Shown here: piece after piece, positions 19,601 through 27,045 of the stretch
Numbering within the stretch: the first letter of the stretch is position 1
Layout of the letters: every line of letters starts with the position of its first letter
Assembly: GCA_963726365.1 (NCBI GenBank)
Contig: CAVSCI010000011.1
Coordinates: 1-64,000, forward strand
DNA from: JAABQG01 sp963726365
GTDB taxonomy: Bacteria; Pseudomonadota; Gammaproteobacteria; Burkholderiales; Burkholderiaceae_C
Length of the DNA stretch: 64,000 bases
Direction of reading: 5' to 3'
Made by a program: the position numbers and the translations under genes
The notes under the pieces: generated by a model
The model's database searches: none
What the model was told of the DNA's origin: nothing
The model's input: the letters and a program-made list of their open reading frames with translations, nothing else

Positions 19601-21352
19601 TCAGGCGGCCTGCGCCTTGAGCGATGCGATGTAGGCGCGCCAGCCGCCGAGGTGGGTGATGTCCTGCGCGCCCTGGGTGGCCAGCGCCTCGCAGACGAAA
19701 CCCTGCACGCTGGCGCCGTCGGCCAGCGTCAGCGTGCCGATGCCCAGCGGCGCGGGGATCAGCGCGACGAAGGAGCCGTAGTGCGTGGCCGGCATTTCCC
19801 AGATCTCCAGCGCGATGCGCGCGCCGGTGCCGTCGGCCACGCGCAGCAGGCCGGGCTTGGGCGGCACCGTGCCCGGCAGCGCGAAGAAGCGGTAGTGCGG
19901 GGCGGTCTCGGCGGCGCCGAGCAGCACCGCGCCGCGCTCGGCAAGCTGGCTGTTCAGCGGCATGCCGGACAGATGCGCGCCGACCACGGCCACCTTGACC
20001 GTGGCCTCGGCGCGCAGGCCGGGAATCGGCTGCGGCGCGGGCAGCGGCTGCCCGGTGGCGCCCTGCGTGAGTCCGGTGCCGTGGTGGTAGCGCTGGCCGA
20101 GCTCGGCCAGCTGCCAGTCGCTGCCGCAGGGGCCGATCAGCGTGACGCCGAACGGCAGGCCATCGGGGCGGATGCTGCTGGGCACCGACAGCGCGGCGTA
20201 GTCGAGCAGGTTGACGAAGTTGGTGTATTCGCCGAGGTTGCGGTTCAGCGCCACCGGGTCGGCCTGCATCGCGGCGATGGTGTAGTGCGTGGGCGCGGTG
20301 GGCACCAGCAGCAGGTCCATGCCGGGCCAGAGTGCGGCGGCCTGCTGGCCGAGGGCGCGCAACTGGCGCTGGGCGTCGTAAAGGTCGGCGGCGCTGTAGT
20401 TGCGGCCACGCGCGATGATGCTGCGCACCGGCTCCACCACGTCGGCCTCGTGCGCGTCGAAGAACGGGCGGATGGCGGCGTAGCGCTCGGCCACCAGCGC
20501 GCTCTCGTAGAGCAGCGCGGCGGCCTGCGCCAGCGGCGCGAAGTCGATGGCCACGGGCGTGCCACCCAGCGCCACCATGCGGGCCGTGGCCTGGTCGAAG
20601 GCGGCCCGGGCCGCATCATCGCTATGGAAGTTGAGCGCCGACGGCACGCCAAACCGGAACGCCGCCGGGAAGGGGCGAGCGGCCAGCGTCAGCGGGCGCG
20701 AGAACGGGTCCTGCGGGTCGTAGGCCATCGCCTCGGCCAGCACCCTTGCCGCAAGGCCCACCGTGCCGGCGAAGATGGACACGCAGTCCACGCTCTGCGC
20801 CGCCGGCACCACGCCGCGCGCGCTGATCAGGCCCCGGGTCGGCTTCAGGCCCACGATGTTGTTCAGGCCCGCCGGCACGCGGCCCGAGCCGGCGGTGTCG
20901 GTGCCAAGCGAGAAATCCACCTGCCCGGTGGCCACCGCATAGGCCGAGCCGGAACTGGAGCCGCCCGAGACATAAGCCGGGTCGAAGGCGTTGGGCACCG
21001 CGCCATAGGGCGATCGCGTGCCATTCAGGCCGCAGGCGAACTGGTCCAGGTTGGTCTTGCCCAGCAGACATGCACCGGCGTGGAACAGTCGTTGCACCAC
21101 AAAGGCGCTGGCCTCCGGCGCATAGGCGAATGCCGGACAGCCCGCCGTTGTCGGCAGGCCCGCCACGTCGATGTTGTCCTTGACAGCGAAGGTCAGCCCC
21201 GCGAGCGAACCAAGCCCTTCGGGCGCTGCATCCGCAAGCCTGGCCCGGCAGATCCATGCCTGCGGCGCCAGAGCGGCGCCGACCGGCCCGGCCTGGCGGG
21301 GTCCGGCCGAATCCTGCGTGCCGGCGCTATCGGGGGTTGATGAAAGCTGCAC
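19601..21352 (-). CDS. atzF: allophanate hydrolase
   Basis: Protein of 583 residues from a GTG start at 21352 (TTG at 21355 is possible; no good ribosome site is seen). Residues 1-440 are an amidase-signature domain with Lys in TFAVKDNIDVAG, Ser in YVSGGSSSGSAYA and nucleophile Ser in GTDTAGSGRVPAGLNN. The C-terminal 120 residues (from about VKVAVVGAHLSG) match the allophanate-hydrolase C-terminal domain. The reaction is allophanate to carbon dioxide and two ammonia. No urea carboxylase gene is present, so allophanate must come from biuret or carboxybiuret. It is the first gene of the leftward operon, directly after the sigma-54 promoter. Intact, unlike most of its neighbours. Confidence 0.88.
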   Translation of the reverse strand: MQLSSTPDSAGTQDSAGPRQAGPVGAALAPQAWICRARLADAAPEGLGSLAGLTFAVKDNIDVAGLPTTAGCPAFAYAPEASAFVVQRLFHAGACLLGKTNLDQFACGLNGTRSPYGAVPNAFDPAYVSGGSSSGSAYAVATGQVDFSLGTDTAGSGRVPAGLNNIVGLKPTRGLISARGVVPAAQSVDCVSIFAGTVGLAARVLAEAMAYDPQDPFSRPLTLAARPFPAAFRFGVPSALNFHSDDAARAAFDQATARMVALGGTPVAIDFAPLAQAAALLYESALVAERYAAIRPFFDAHEADVVEPVRSIIARGRNYSAADLYDAQRQLRALGQQAAALWPGMDLLLVPTAPTHYTIAAMQADPVALNRNLGEYTNFVNLLDYAALSVPSSIRPDGLPFGVTLIGPCGSDWQLAELGQRYHHGTGLTQGATGQPLPAPQPIPGLRAEATVKVAVVGAHLSGMPLNSQLAERGAVLLGAAETAPHYRFFALPGTVPPKPGLLRVADGTGARIALEIWEMPATHYGSFVALIPAPLGIGTLTLADGASVQGFVCEALATQGAQDITHLGGWRAYIASLKAQAA

Positions 21353-21368
21353 CAATTTAAAGCATCCA

Positions 21369-21384
21369 ATCTTGTATCCAAGAT
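21369..21384. promoter_or_regulatory. palindromic operator, probable GntR site
   Basis: ATCTTG-TATC-CAAGAT is a perfect 6-bp inverted repeat with a 4-base centre; its core TTGTATCCAA resembles operators of FCD-type GntR regulators. It covers the predicted transcription start of the operon (about 21378). The natural candidate regulator is the GntR gene at 6775-7498. Confidence 0.55.
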
Positions 21385-21388
21385 GCAA

Positions 21389-21404
21389 TGCAAGCTGTGT
21401 GCCA
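21389..21404 (-). promoter_or_regulatory. sigma-54 promoter of the ureido-nitrogen operon
   Basis: The minus strand reads TGGCACACAGCTTGCA, matching the -24/-12 consensus TGGCAC-N5-TTGCA with correct spacing. The predicted start is about 12 bases downstream, inside the palindrome at 21369-21384, and 26 bases before the allophanate hydrolase start. No clear NtrC site was found between it and the rsmI stop. Confidence 0.7.
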
Positions 21405-21520
21405 GACCGTGCCGGCCTCAGTCGGTCGGTCTTCGGGTGACTGCGGAAATGCCGTGGCGGGGCTGCGCCGGCCATCGTCAACGGGCGGCCGCGCCACGAG
21501 ACGGCGCCCGGGGGCGCCGT

Positions 21521-22438
21521 TCAGCCCGGCTGCTTCTTCAGCGCCAGCGCCGCGTCGTACAGCGCGTTCTTCGAACTGCCGGTGATCTCGGCGGCCAGCT
21601 TGACGGCGGTTTTCAGCGGCAGCTCGGCCAGCAGCAGCTTGAGCACGCGTTGGTCGTCACCCGCATCCGCCGCCACGGGTGCGCCATGCAGCACCACGAC
21701 AAATTCGCCGCGTTGCCGGTTGGCGTCCGCCGCCAGCCAGGCCGGGCCGTCGCTGGCGGGCACGGTGGCGATCTCCTCGAACTGCTTGGTCAGCTCGCGC
21801 CCGAAAGTGACGGGGCGCTCGCCTAGCACGGCCAGCGCGCCGGCCAGGGCCTCGATACGGTGCGGCGCCTCCAGCAGCACCACAGCGCGCGGCTCGGCGG
21901 CCAGCTGCAACACGGCGCGCTCACGCTCGGCGGCTTTGGACGGCAAAAAGCCCGCGAACACGAAGCCGCCTTCCTGCGTCATGCCGGCGGCGCTGAGCAG
22001 CGCGGTGATGCTGCTGGCGCCGGGCAGCGGCACCACCGGCAGGCCGGCCGCGCGCACGGCCGCCACCAGGCGCGCGCCGGGGTCGCTGACGGCGGGTGTG
22101 CCGGCATCCGACACATAGGCGATGCGCAGGCCATTGCGCAGGTGATCGATCACCGTGTGCGCGGCCTCGGCCTCGTTGTGCTGGTGCACGGCCAGCAGCT
22201 GTGCGCCGGGCCGCTCGATGCCGTAGGCGCGCAGCAGCTGCTGGGTGTGGCGCGTGTCCTCGCAAGCCACGGCATCGACGAGCGCCAGCACATGCAGCGC
22301 GCGCAGCGTGATGTCGGCCAGGTTGCCGATCGGCGTGGCCACGACGAACAACGCGCCCTGCGGATAATGCTGGTGCGCCGCAGCCTCGCGGGCCGCGCTC
22401 AGGGCCGGGGCAAAAGAAGCGCTCAAGGAGTGGGTCAA
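21521..22438 (-). CDS. rsmI: 16S rRNA (cytidine-1402-2'-O)-methyltransferase
   Basis: Protein of 305 residues, tetrapyrrole-methylase fold. Conserved blocks are LFVVATPIGNLADITLRAL, ACEDTRHTQQLL, YVSDAGTPAVSDPGARLV, PLPGASSITALLSAAG and LLEAPHRI. It modifies C1402 of 16S rRNA using S-adenosylmethionine. TTG at 22438 is chosen as start because AGGAA lies five bases upstream; TTG at 22426 is an alternative supported by the usual length of homologues. It is divergent from yraN, and the two start codons share one base. Confidence 0.93.
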   Translation of the reverse strand: MTHSLSASFAPALSAAREAAAHQHYPQGALFVVATPIGNLADITLRALHVLALVDAVACEDTRHTQQLLRAYGIERPGAQLLAVHQHNEAEAAHTVIDHLRNGLRIAYVSDAGTPAVSDPGARLVAAVRAAGLPVVPLPGASSITALLSAAGMTQEGGFVFAGFLPSKAAERERAVLQLAAEPRAVVLLEAPHRIEALAGALAVLGERPVTFGRELTKQFEEIATVPASDGPAWLAADANRQRGEFVVVLHGAPVAADAGDDQRVLKLLLAELPLKTAVKLAAEITGSSKNALYDAALALKKQPG

Positions 22439-22845
22439 TGGATTTCCTGACTAAACGGTCCGCTGCGCAGGCGGGGGCAGCCCAGCCGCCCACCACCAAG
22501 CAGAAGGGCGACGCCGCCGAAGACGCCGCGCTGCGCCATCTGCAAGCCGCCGGCCTGCGGCTGCTGGAGCGCAATTATCGGACGCCCGGGCGCGGCGGCG
22601 GCGAAATCGACCTGATCCTGCGCGAGCGCGATGGCACCCTGGTGTTTGTGGAGGTGCGCCAGCGTGCCAGCGCCTCGCACGGCGGCGCCGCGGCCAGTGT
22701 CAGCGCCACCAAGCAGCGGCGCATCATCTTTGCCGCACGCCACTACCTGATGCGCCTGCGCGAGCCGCCGCCGTGCCGCTTCGACGTGGTAGTGGTGGAA
22801 CCTGCCGGCGTGCAATGGCTCAGGGCGGCATTTGACGCCAGCTGA
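22438..22845 (+). CDS. yraN: UPF0102 family protein YraN
   Basis: Protein of 135 residues with the nuclease-like UPF0102 pattern: KGDAAEDAALRHLQAAG, LLERNYRTPGRGGGEIDLI and TLVFVEVRQR (E, D and E-x-K/R positions of a PD-(D/E)xK fold). Precise role unknown. It is followed by diaA and dolP, the order seen in enterobacteria except that lpoA is absent here. Starts at ATG 22438. Confidence 0.88.
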   Translation: MDFLTKRSAAQAGAAQPPTTKQKGDAAEDAALRHLQAAGLRLLERNYRTPGRGGGEIDLILRERDGTLVFVEVRQRASASHGGAAASVSATKQRRIIFAARHYLMRLREPPPCRFDVVVVEPAGVQWLRAAFDAS

Positions 22846-22939
22846 GGCGCAGGCTGCGCCCGCGCCCCTGCTACCTGGCATTCCATTGGTTACGCCGTCG
22901 TGCATCTGGTTTCAAGGCCCGCGGTTATCATCAAAGCCC

Positions 22940-23539
22940 ATGTTAGAGCAACGCATACAGCAGCATTTCATCGACAGTGCCGACCTGAAGTACCAATCGG
23001 CCCAGGCGCTGGGCCATCCGGTCGCTGCAGCCGTGCAGGCGCTGCTGGCGTGCGTGACCAGCGGGGGCAAGGTGCTGGCCTGCGGTCATGGCGGGTCGGC
23101 CACGCTGGCGCAGCACTTTGCGGCGATGTTCGTGGGTCGCTTCGAGCGTGACCGCCCCGAACTCGGTGCTCTGGCGATGACCAGCGATGGCGCCCTCCTG
23201 ACTGCGGCCGGCCGTGACGAGGATGGCACCGAGGTATTTGCCCGGCAGGTCCGCGCGCTCGGTCAGCCTGGTGATGTGCTGCTGGCCATTTCCACCAGCG
23301 GCAAAGGCACCACCCTGCTGCGCGCGCTTGAAGCCGCCCATGAACGGGAAATGACCGTGATCGCGTTGACGGGATCCGGTGGCGGCGAGATTGGCCAGGC
23401 GCTGCGAGAGACCGATGTGCAGGTCTGCGTACCGCATGACCGGATGGCACGCGTCCACGAAGTCCATGGTCTGGTGGTGCACTGTCTGTGCGACGGCGTG
23501 GACGCCCAATTACTTGGTGAACAGGAAATTTCAACATGA
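22940..23539 (+). CDS. diaA: SIS-domain protein DiaA (phosphoheptose isomerase-like)
   Basis: Protein of 199 residues. The SIS fold is shown by KVLACGHGGSATLAQHFAA near the N-terminus and DVLLAISTSGKGTTLLRALE in the middle. In this position (between yraN and dolP) the protein is usually DiaA, which binds DnaA and helps initiation timing; GmhA-like isomerase activity is the alternative. The start at 22940 (MLEQRIQQHFIDSADLK) matches homologues. Its TGA overlaps the dolP ATG in ATGA. Confidence 0.85.
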   Translation: MLEQRIQQHFIDSADLKYQSAQALGHPVAAAVQALLACVTSGGKVLACGHGGSATLAQHFAAMFVGRFERDRPELGALAMTSDGALLTAAGRDEDGTEVFARQVRALGQPGDVLLAISTSGKGTTLLRALEAAHEREMTVIALTGSGGGEIGQALRETDVQVCVPHDRMARVHEVHGLVVHCLCDGVDAQLLGEQEIST

Positions 23540-24192
23540 AGCAAGTACAAACCCGGCGATTCCTGATGGGCGGGGTCGCTGTCATGGCGATCGTGGCAGC
23601 CCTGAGCGGCTGTGCCGCGGCCATCGTGGGTGGCGCGGTCGCCGGCGGGATGGTTGCAACCGACCGCCGCACCGCGGCCGCACAGCTGGAGGACGAAAAC
23701 ATCGAGTTGCGGGCGGTCAACAACCTTTCCGCAACCTTCGGTGAGCGCGCCCATCTGAACGTGACCAGCTACAACGCCCTGGTGCTGCTGACGGGTGAAG
23801 TGCCCACCGCGCAGGACAAGCTGCTGGCCGAGCAGATCGTGTCCCGCGTGACCAATGTGCGATCCATCGTGAACGATCTGGCCGTCATGCCCAACACAAC
23901 GATGACGCAACGGTCTTCCGATTCACTGATCACCGGCCAGGTCAAGGCCTCGATGGTTGACACCTCAGATCTCTTCGCCAACTCCTTCAAGGTCGTCACC
24001 GAGCGCGGCGTCGTTTACCTGATGGGTCGCGTCACCCAGCGCGAGGCGGACCGGGCCACCGAGATCGCCCGCAGCGTGAGCGGGGTAAAACGCGTGGTTC
24101 GCGTGCTGGAAATCGTCAGCGAGGCTGAATTGCAGAAGGCGCCGCCACCGGCCCCGGCCCCGGCCGCTTCGTCGGCCGCACCCAAGACCTGA
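23536..24192 (+). CDS. dolP: BON-domain outer-membrane lipoprotein DolP
   Basis: Protein of 218 residues. A lipoprotein signal ends at the lipobox ALSGC (Cys about residue 27). Two BON domains follow (about residues 65-130 and 140-210, with YNALVLLTGEVPT and GVVYLMGRVTQRE). DolP/YraP localises to the cell envelope and supports outer-membrane integrity. The C-terminus is an Ala/Pro-rich tail. It is coupled to diaA by a 4-bp overlap. Confidence 0.88.
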   Translation: MKQVQTRRFLMGGVAVMAIVAALSGCAAAIVGGAVAGGMVATDRRTAAAQLEDENIELRAVNNLSATFGERAHLNVTSYNALVLLTGEVPTAQDKLLAEQIVSRVTNVRSIVNDLAVMPNTTMTQRSSDSLITGQVKASMVDTSDLFANSFKVVTERGVVYLMGRVTQREADRATEIARSVSGVKRVVRVLEIVSEAELQKAPPPAPAPAASSAAPKT

Positions 24193-24229
24193 GTCCAGGC
24201 CGGCGTGCGGACGCCCGCGCCCGTGGCTC

Positions 24230-25144
24230 TCAACGCAGCCGCTTGATCAGGCTGGAGGTGTCCCAGCGCCGGCCACCCATTTGCTGGATGTCGGCATAGA
24301 ACTGGTCCACCAGCGCGGTGACCGGCAGGCGCGCGCCATTGCGGCGGGCTTCATCAAGCACCAGGCCCAGGTCCTTGCGCATCCAGTCCACGGCGAAGCC
24401 GAAGTCGAACTTGTCGGCCACCATGGTCTTGCCGCGGTTGTCGAGTTGCCAGCTTTGCGCCGCGCCCTTGCCGATCACGTCGAGCACCTGGTTCATGTCC
24501 AGCCCGGCGCTCTGTCCGAAAGCGATGGCCTCGCTCAGGCCCTGCACCAGCCCGGCGATGCAGATCTGGTTGACCATCTTGGCGAGCTGGCCCGCGCCGC
24601 TGCCGCCCAGCAAAGTGAACGCACGCGAGAACGCCAGGGCAACGGGCTTGGCGGCCTCGAAAGCTGCGACGTCGCCACCGCACATCACGGTGAGCGCCCC
24701 GTTTTGCGCGCCGGCCTGGCCGCCGGACACCGGCGCATCGACAAAATGCAGGCCGATGGCTTTGGCGGCGGCATGCAGCTCGCGCGCCACATCGGCTGAA
24801 GCGGTGGTGTGGTCCACGAAGATCGCGCCGGGCGTCATGCCGGCGAAGGCGCCATCAGCGCCCAGCGTGACCGAGCGAAGATCATCGTCGTTGCCGACGC
24901 AACAGAACACGAAGTCGGCACCCTGGGCGGCTCCGCGCGGGGTTTCAGCATGTCTTGGGCGCATTCCCAGCGTGAATTCGTCACACCATGCTATTGATTT
25001 TGACGCAGTGCGGTTGTACACCGTGACCATGTGCCCCGCGCTGGCCAGATGCCCGGCCATGGCGTAGCCCATGACGCCCAGGCCCAGGAAAGCGACCCGG
25101 CGGGCGGGGGTGGTTTCGTATGTTCTTGCGTTGATGCCGCTCAT
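24230..25144 (-). CDS. 3-hydroxyisobutyrate dehydrogenase-family NAD(P) oxidoreductase (GarR/GlxR-like)
   Basis: Protein of 304 residues. The Rossmann motif GLGVMGYAMAGHL is near residue 22, VDAPVSGGQAGAQNG (substrate binding) near 160 and the catalytic Lys in GQLAKMVNQ near 205. It probably reduces or oxidises a small 2- or 3-hydroxyacid such as tartronate semialdehyde or 3-hydroxyisobutyrate; which one is not clear. Residues 43-66 are encoded by a GACGCTGG-core repeat copy, with AT-rich codons unlike the rest of the gene, yet the protein keeps near-normal length and the K-AW-EF pattern. It follows pilU by 56 bases on the same strand. Confidence 0.85.
   Translation of the reverse strand: MSGINARTYETTPARRVAFLGLGVMGYAMAGHLASAGHMVTVYNRTASKSIAWCDEFTLGMRPRHAETPRGAAQGADFVFCCVGNDDDLRSVTLGADGAFAGMTPGAIFVDHTTASADVARELHAAAKAIGLHFVDAPVSGGQAGAQNGALTVMCGGDVAAFEAAKPVALAFSRAFTLLGGSGAGQLAKMVNQICIAGLVQGLSEAIAFGQSAGLDMNQVLDVIGKGAAQSWQLDNRGKTMVADKFDFGFAVDWMRKDLGLVLDEARRNGARLPVTALVDQFYADIQQMGGRRWDTSSLIKRLR
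24942..25010 (-). repeat. GACGCTGG-core dispersed repeat, copy 4, inside the GarR-like gene
   Basis: The coding strand contains TCAATAGCATGG, GTGTGACGAATTC, ACGCTGG, GAATGCG, which follow the consensus. AATTC and GAAT can pair around the core. It is in frame and sense to the gene. Confidence 0.65.
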
Positions 25145-25200
25145 GGTCAGGCCTTGATGGGGGGTTGGGCGAACGGGTGTGGCGTTGGCCCGATCTGGGA

Positions 25201-26337
25201 TCAGACGATGGAGAAATGCTCGGTGCCGGCCGACAGGTCCTGGTTCTTGCTTCGTTTGCCGTTCAGCTTGATCTGCAGCCGCAGATCATTCACGGAGTCG
25301 GCATTGCGCAACGCGTCTTCGTAGGTGATGGTCTCGTCCTCGTACGCGTCAAAGAGCGCCTGATCGAAGGTCTGCATGCCCAGGTTCCGGCTCTTCTTCA
25401 TGATCTCCTTGATCTCGGCGACCTCGCCCTTGAAGATCAAGTCGGAAATCAGCGGGGTGTTGAGCATGATTTCCACGATGGCCGTGCGACCATTGCCTGA
25501 CTGCTTCGGCACGAGCCGCTGGGAAATGAAGGCCTTGAGGTTGAGCGACATATCCATCAACAACTGGGCGCGGCGCTCCTCCGGGAAGAAGTTGATGACC
25601 CGGTCCAGCGCCTGGTTGGCACTGTTGGCATGCAGCGTGGCCATGCAAAGGTGGCCGGTCTCGGCGAAGGCAATGGCGTGCTCCATGGTTTCGCGATCGC
25701 GGATCTCCCCCATCAGGATCACATCGGGCGCCTGGCGCAGCGTATTCTTCAGCGCCGCCTCCCAGTTGTCGGTGTCAATGCCCACCTCGCGCTGGGTGAT
25801 CACGCAGTTCTTGTGCGCGTGCACGAACTCCACCGGGTCTTCGACCGTCACGATGTGACCATAGGAGTTCTCGTTGCGCCAGTCGATCATGGCGGCCAGC
25901 GTCGTGGATTTCCCGGATCCCGTGGCCCCGACCAGGATACACAGGCCGCGCTTGGTCATGGCCACGTCCTTCAGGACTGGCGGCATCCCCAGCCCGTCGA
26001 TCGTCGGCAAGGTCGCGGGAATCACGCGCAGCACCATGCCGATCTTGCCCTGCTGGACAAATGCGCTGACACGAAACCGGCCGATGTTCGCGGGTGCGAT
26101 GGCGAAGTTGCACTCCTTGGTCCGTTCAAAATCTGCCGCTTGCCGGTCGTTCATGATCGACCTCGCCAGGGCCTGTGTGTGCATCATCGTGAGCGGCTGG
26201 GGTGACAGCTTGGTCACTTTCCCGTCGACCTTGATGGCCGGGGGAAACTCGGCGGTGATGAACAGGTCGCTGCCATTTCGACTGATCATCAACTTGAGCA
26301 AATCGTTGATGAATTTGCTTGCCTGATCGCGTTCCAT
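25201..26337 (-). CDS. pilU: type IV pilus retraction ATPase PilU
   Basis: Protein of 378 residues. It shows Walker A GATGSGKSTTLAAMID, the Asp box ILMGEIRDRETMEHAIAFAE and the His box TGHLCMATLHANSANQALDR. Length and the C-terminus beyond the helical domain fit PilU rather than PilT. It is a cytoplasmic hexameric ATPase that assists PilT in pilus retraction and twitching. It is the third gene of the leftward pilT-cNMP-pilU group. Confidence 0.93.
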   Translation of the reverse strand: MERDQASKFINDLLKLMISRNGSDLFITAEFPPAIKVDGKVTKLSPQPLTMMHTQALARSIMNDRQAADFERTKECNFAIAPANIGRFRVSAFVQQGKIGMVLRVIPATLPTIDGLGMPPVLKDVAMTKRGLCILVGATGSGKSTTLAAMIDWRNENSYGHIVTVEDPVEFVHAHKNCVITQREVGIDTDNWEAALKNTLRQAPDVILMGEIRDRETMEHAIAFAETGHLCMATLHANSANQALDRVINFFPEERRAQLLMDMSLNLKAFISQRLVPKQSGNGRTAIVEIMLNTPLISDLIFKGEVAEIKEIMKKSRNLGMQTFDQALFDAYEDETITYEDALRNADSVNDLRLQIKLNGKRSKNQDLSAGTEHFSIV

Positions 26338-26365
26338 GAGTGGTGGCCTTGGTCGGATGGGGGGT

Positions 26366-26995
26366 TCAGCGCTGCCTGGTCAGGCGCGCGCCGGTGGCTC
26401 GCAAACGCAGTGACAGCTTTCGGGCCAGCAGGGCAATCAGGCTCGCGGCCAGAAGCGGACGGACGGACATCATCTCGTCGAGCGCCTCCGCGCTGAGGAT
26501 GGCGATCTCGCAGTCGGTGAGCGTAACGCAGTGGGAAAACCGCTTTCCGCTGTCGAGCAATGACATTTCACCCAGGATTTCGCCGGGCCGCGCTTCACTC
26601 AGGCGCACGCGCTCACCCCATGGCTGGTCGCGGTCAATGGCGATGCTTCCGGACAACTGCACGATCATGTAATTGCCGTACTCGTCCTGCTTGATGATTT
26701 CACGATTGGCTGGCACGGTGCCGAACTCGAAAAAATGCATCAACTGGTCCATGGATGCATTGTCAAGTCGCTTCATGTGTGGATCGCGGGCCCAGAGTTC
26801 ACGCAGCTTCGCCCCCCCTTTTTCCACACTGATCCTGCGGGCATCGATTTCAGCCGCGCGCGCTTCCCAGGGCAAGGTGTGGTCGGGTGAAATGCCGTGA
26901 TCGGCAAAGGCCGTCGTGAAAAACGTGGACTCGGCAGACTCGCGCGCCGCCTCCGGCGGTAACTTGTGCCGCAACAGACCCAGAATGCCTTTCAT
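26366..26995 (-). CDS. cyclic nucleotide-binding-domain protein between pilT and pilU
   Basis: Protein of 209 residues. The cNMP-binding fold covers about residues 75-190: FEFGTVPANREIIKQDEYGN, then MIVQLSGSIAID, then RPGEILGEMSLLDSGKRFSH, which contains the phosphate-binding cassette (GEMSLL plus the R-x-S position). No DNA-binding domain or enzyme domain follows, only a short basic C-terminus. The position between the two retraction ATPase genes suggests it tunes pilus retraction in response to a cyclic nucleotide. Ligand not known. Confidence 0.8.
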   Translation of the reverse strand: MKGILGLLRHKLPPEAARESAESTFFTTAFADHGISPDHTLPWEARAAEIDARRISVEKGGAKLRELWARDPHMKRLDNASMDQLMHFFEFGTVPANREIIKQDEYGNYMIVQLSGSIAIDRDQPWGERVRLSEARPGEILGEMSLLDSGKRFSHCVTLTDCEIAILSAEALDEMMSVRPLLAASLIALLARKLSLRLRATGARLTRQR

Positions 26996-27045
26996 GTACG
27001 CAAACCCTCGCTAGTGTGAAATTGGGGAAATCGCAGATACCCTGC

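Noticed and set aside
19574..21340. A 588-codon plus-strand open frame opposite allophanate hydrolase
   Set aside because: The minus-strand protein has all amidase motifs; the plus-strand product has none.
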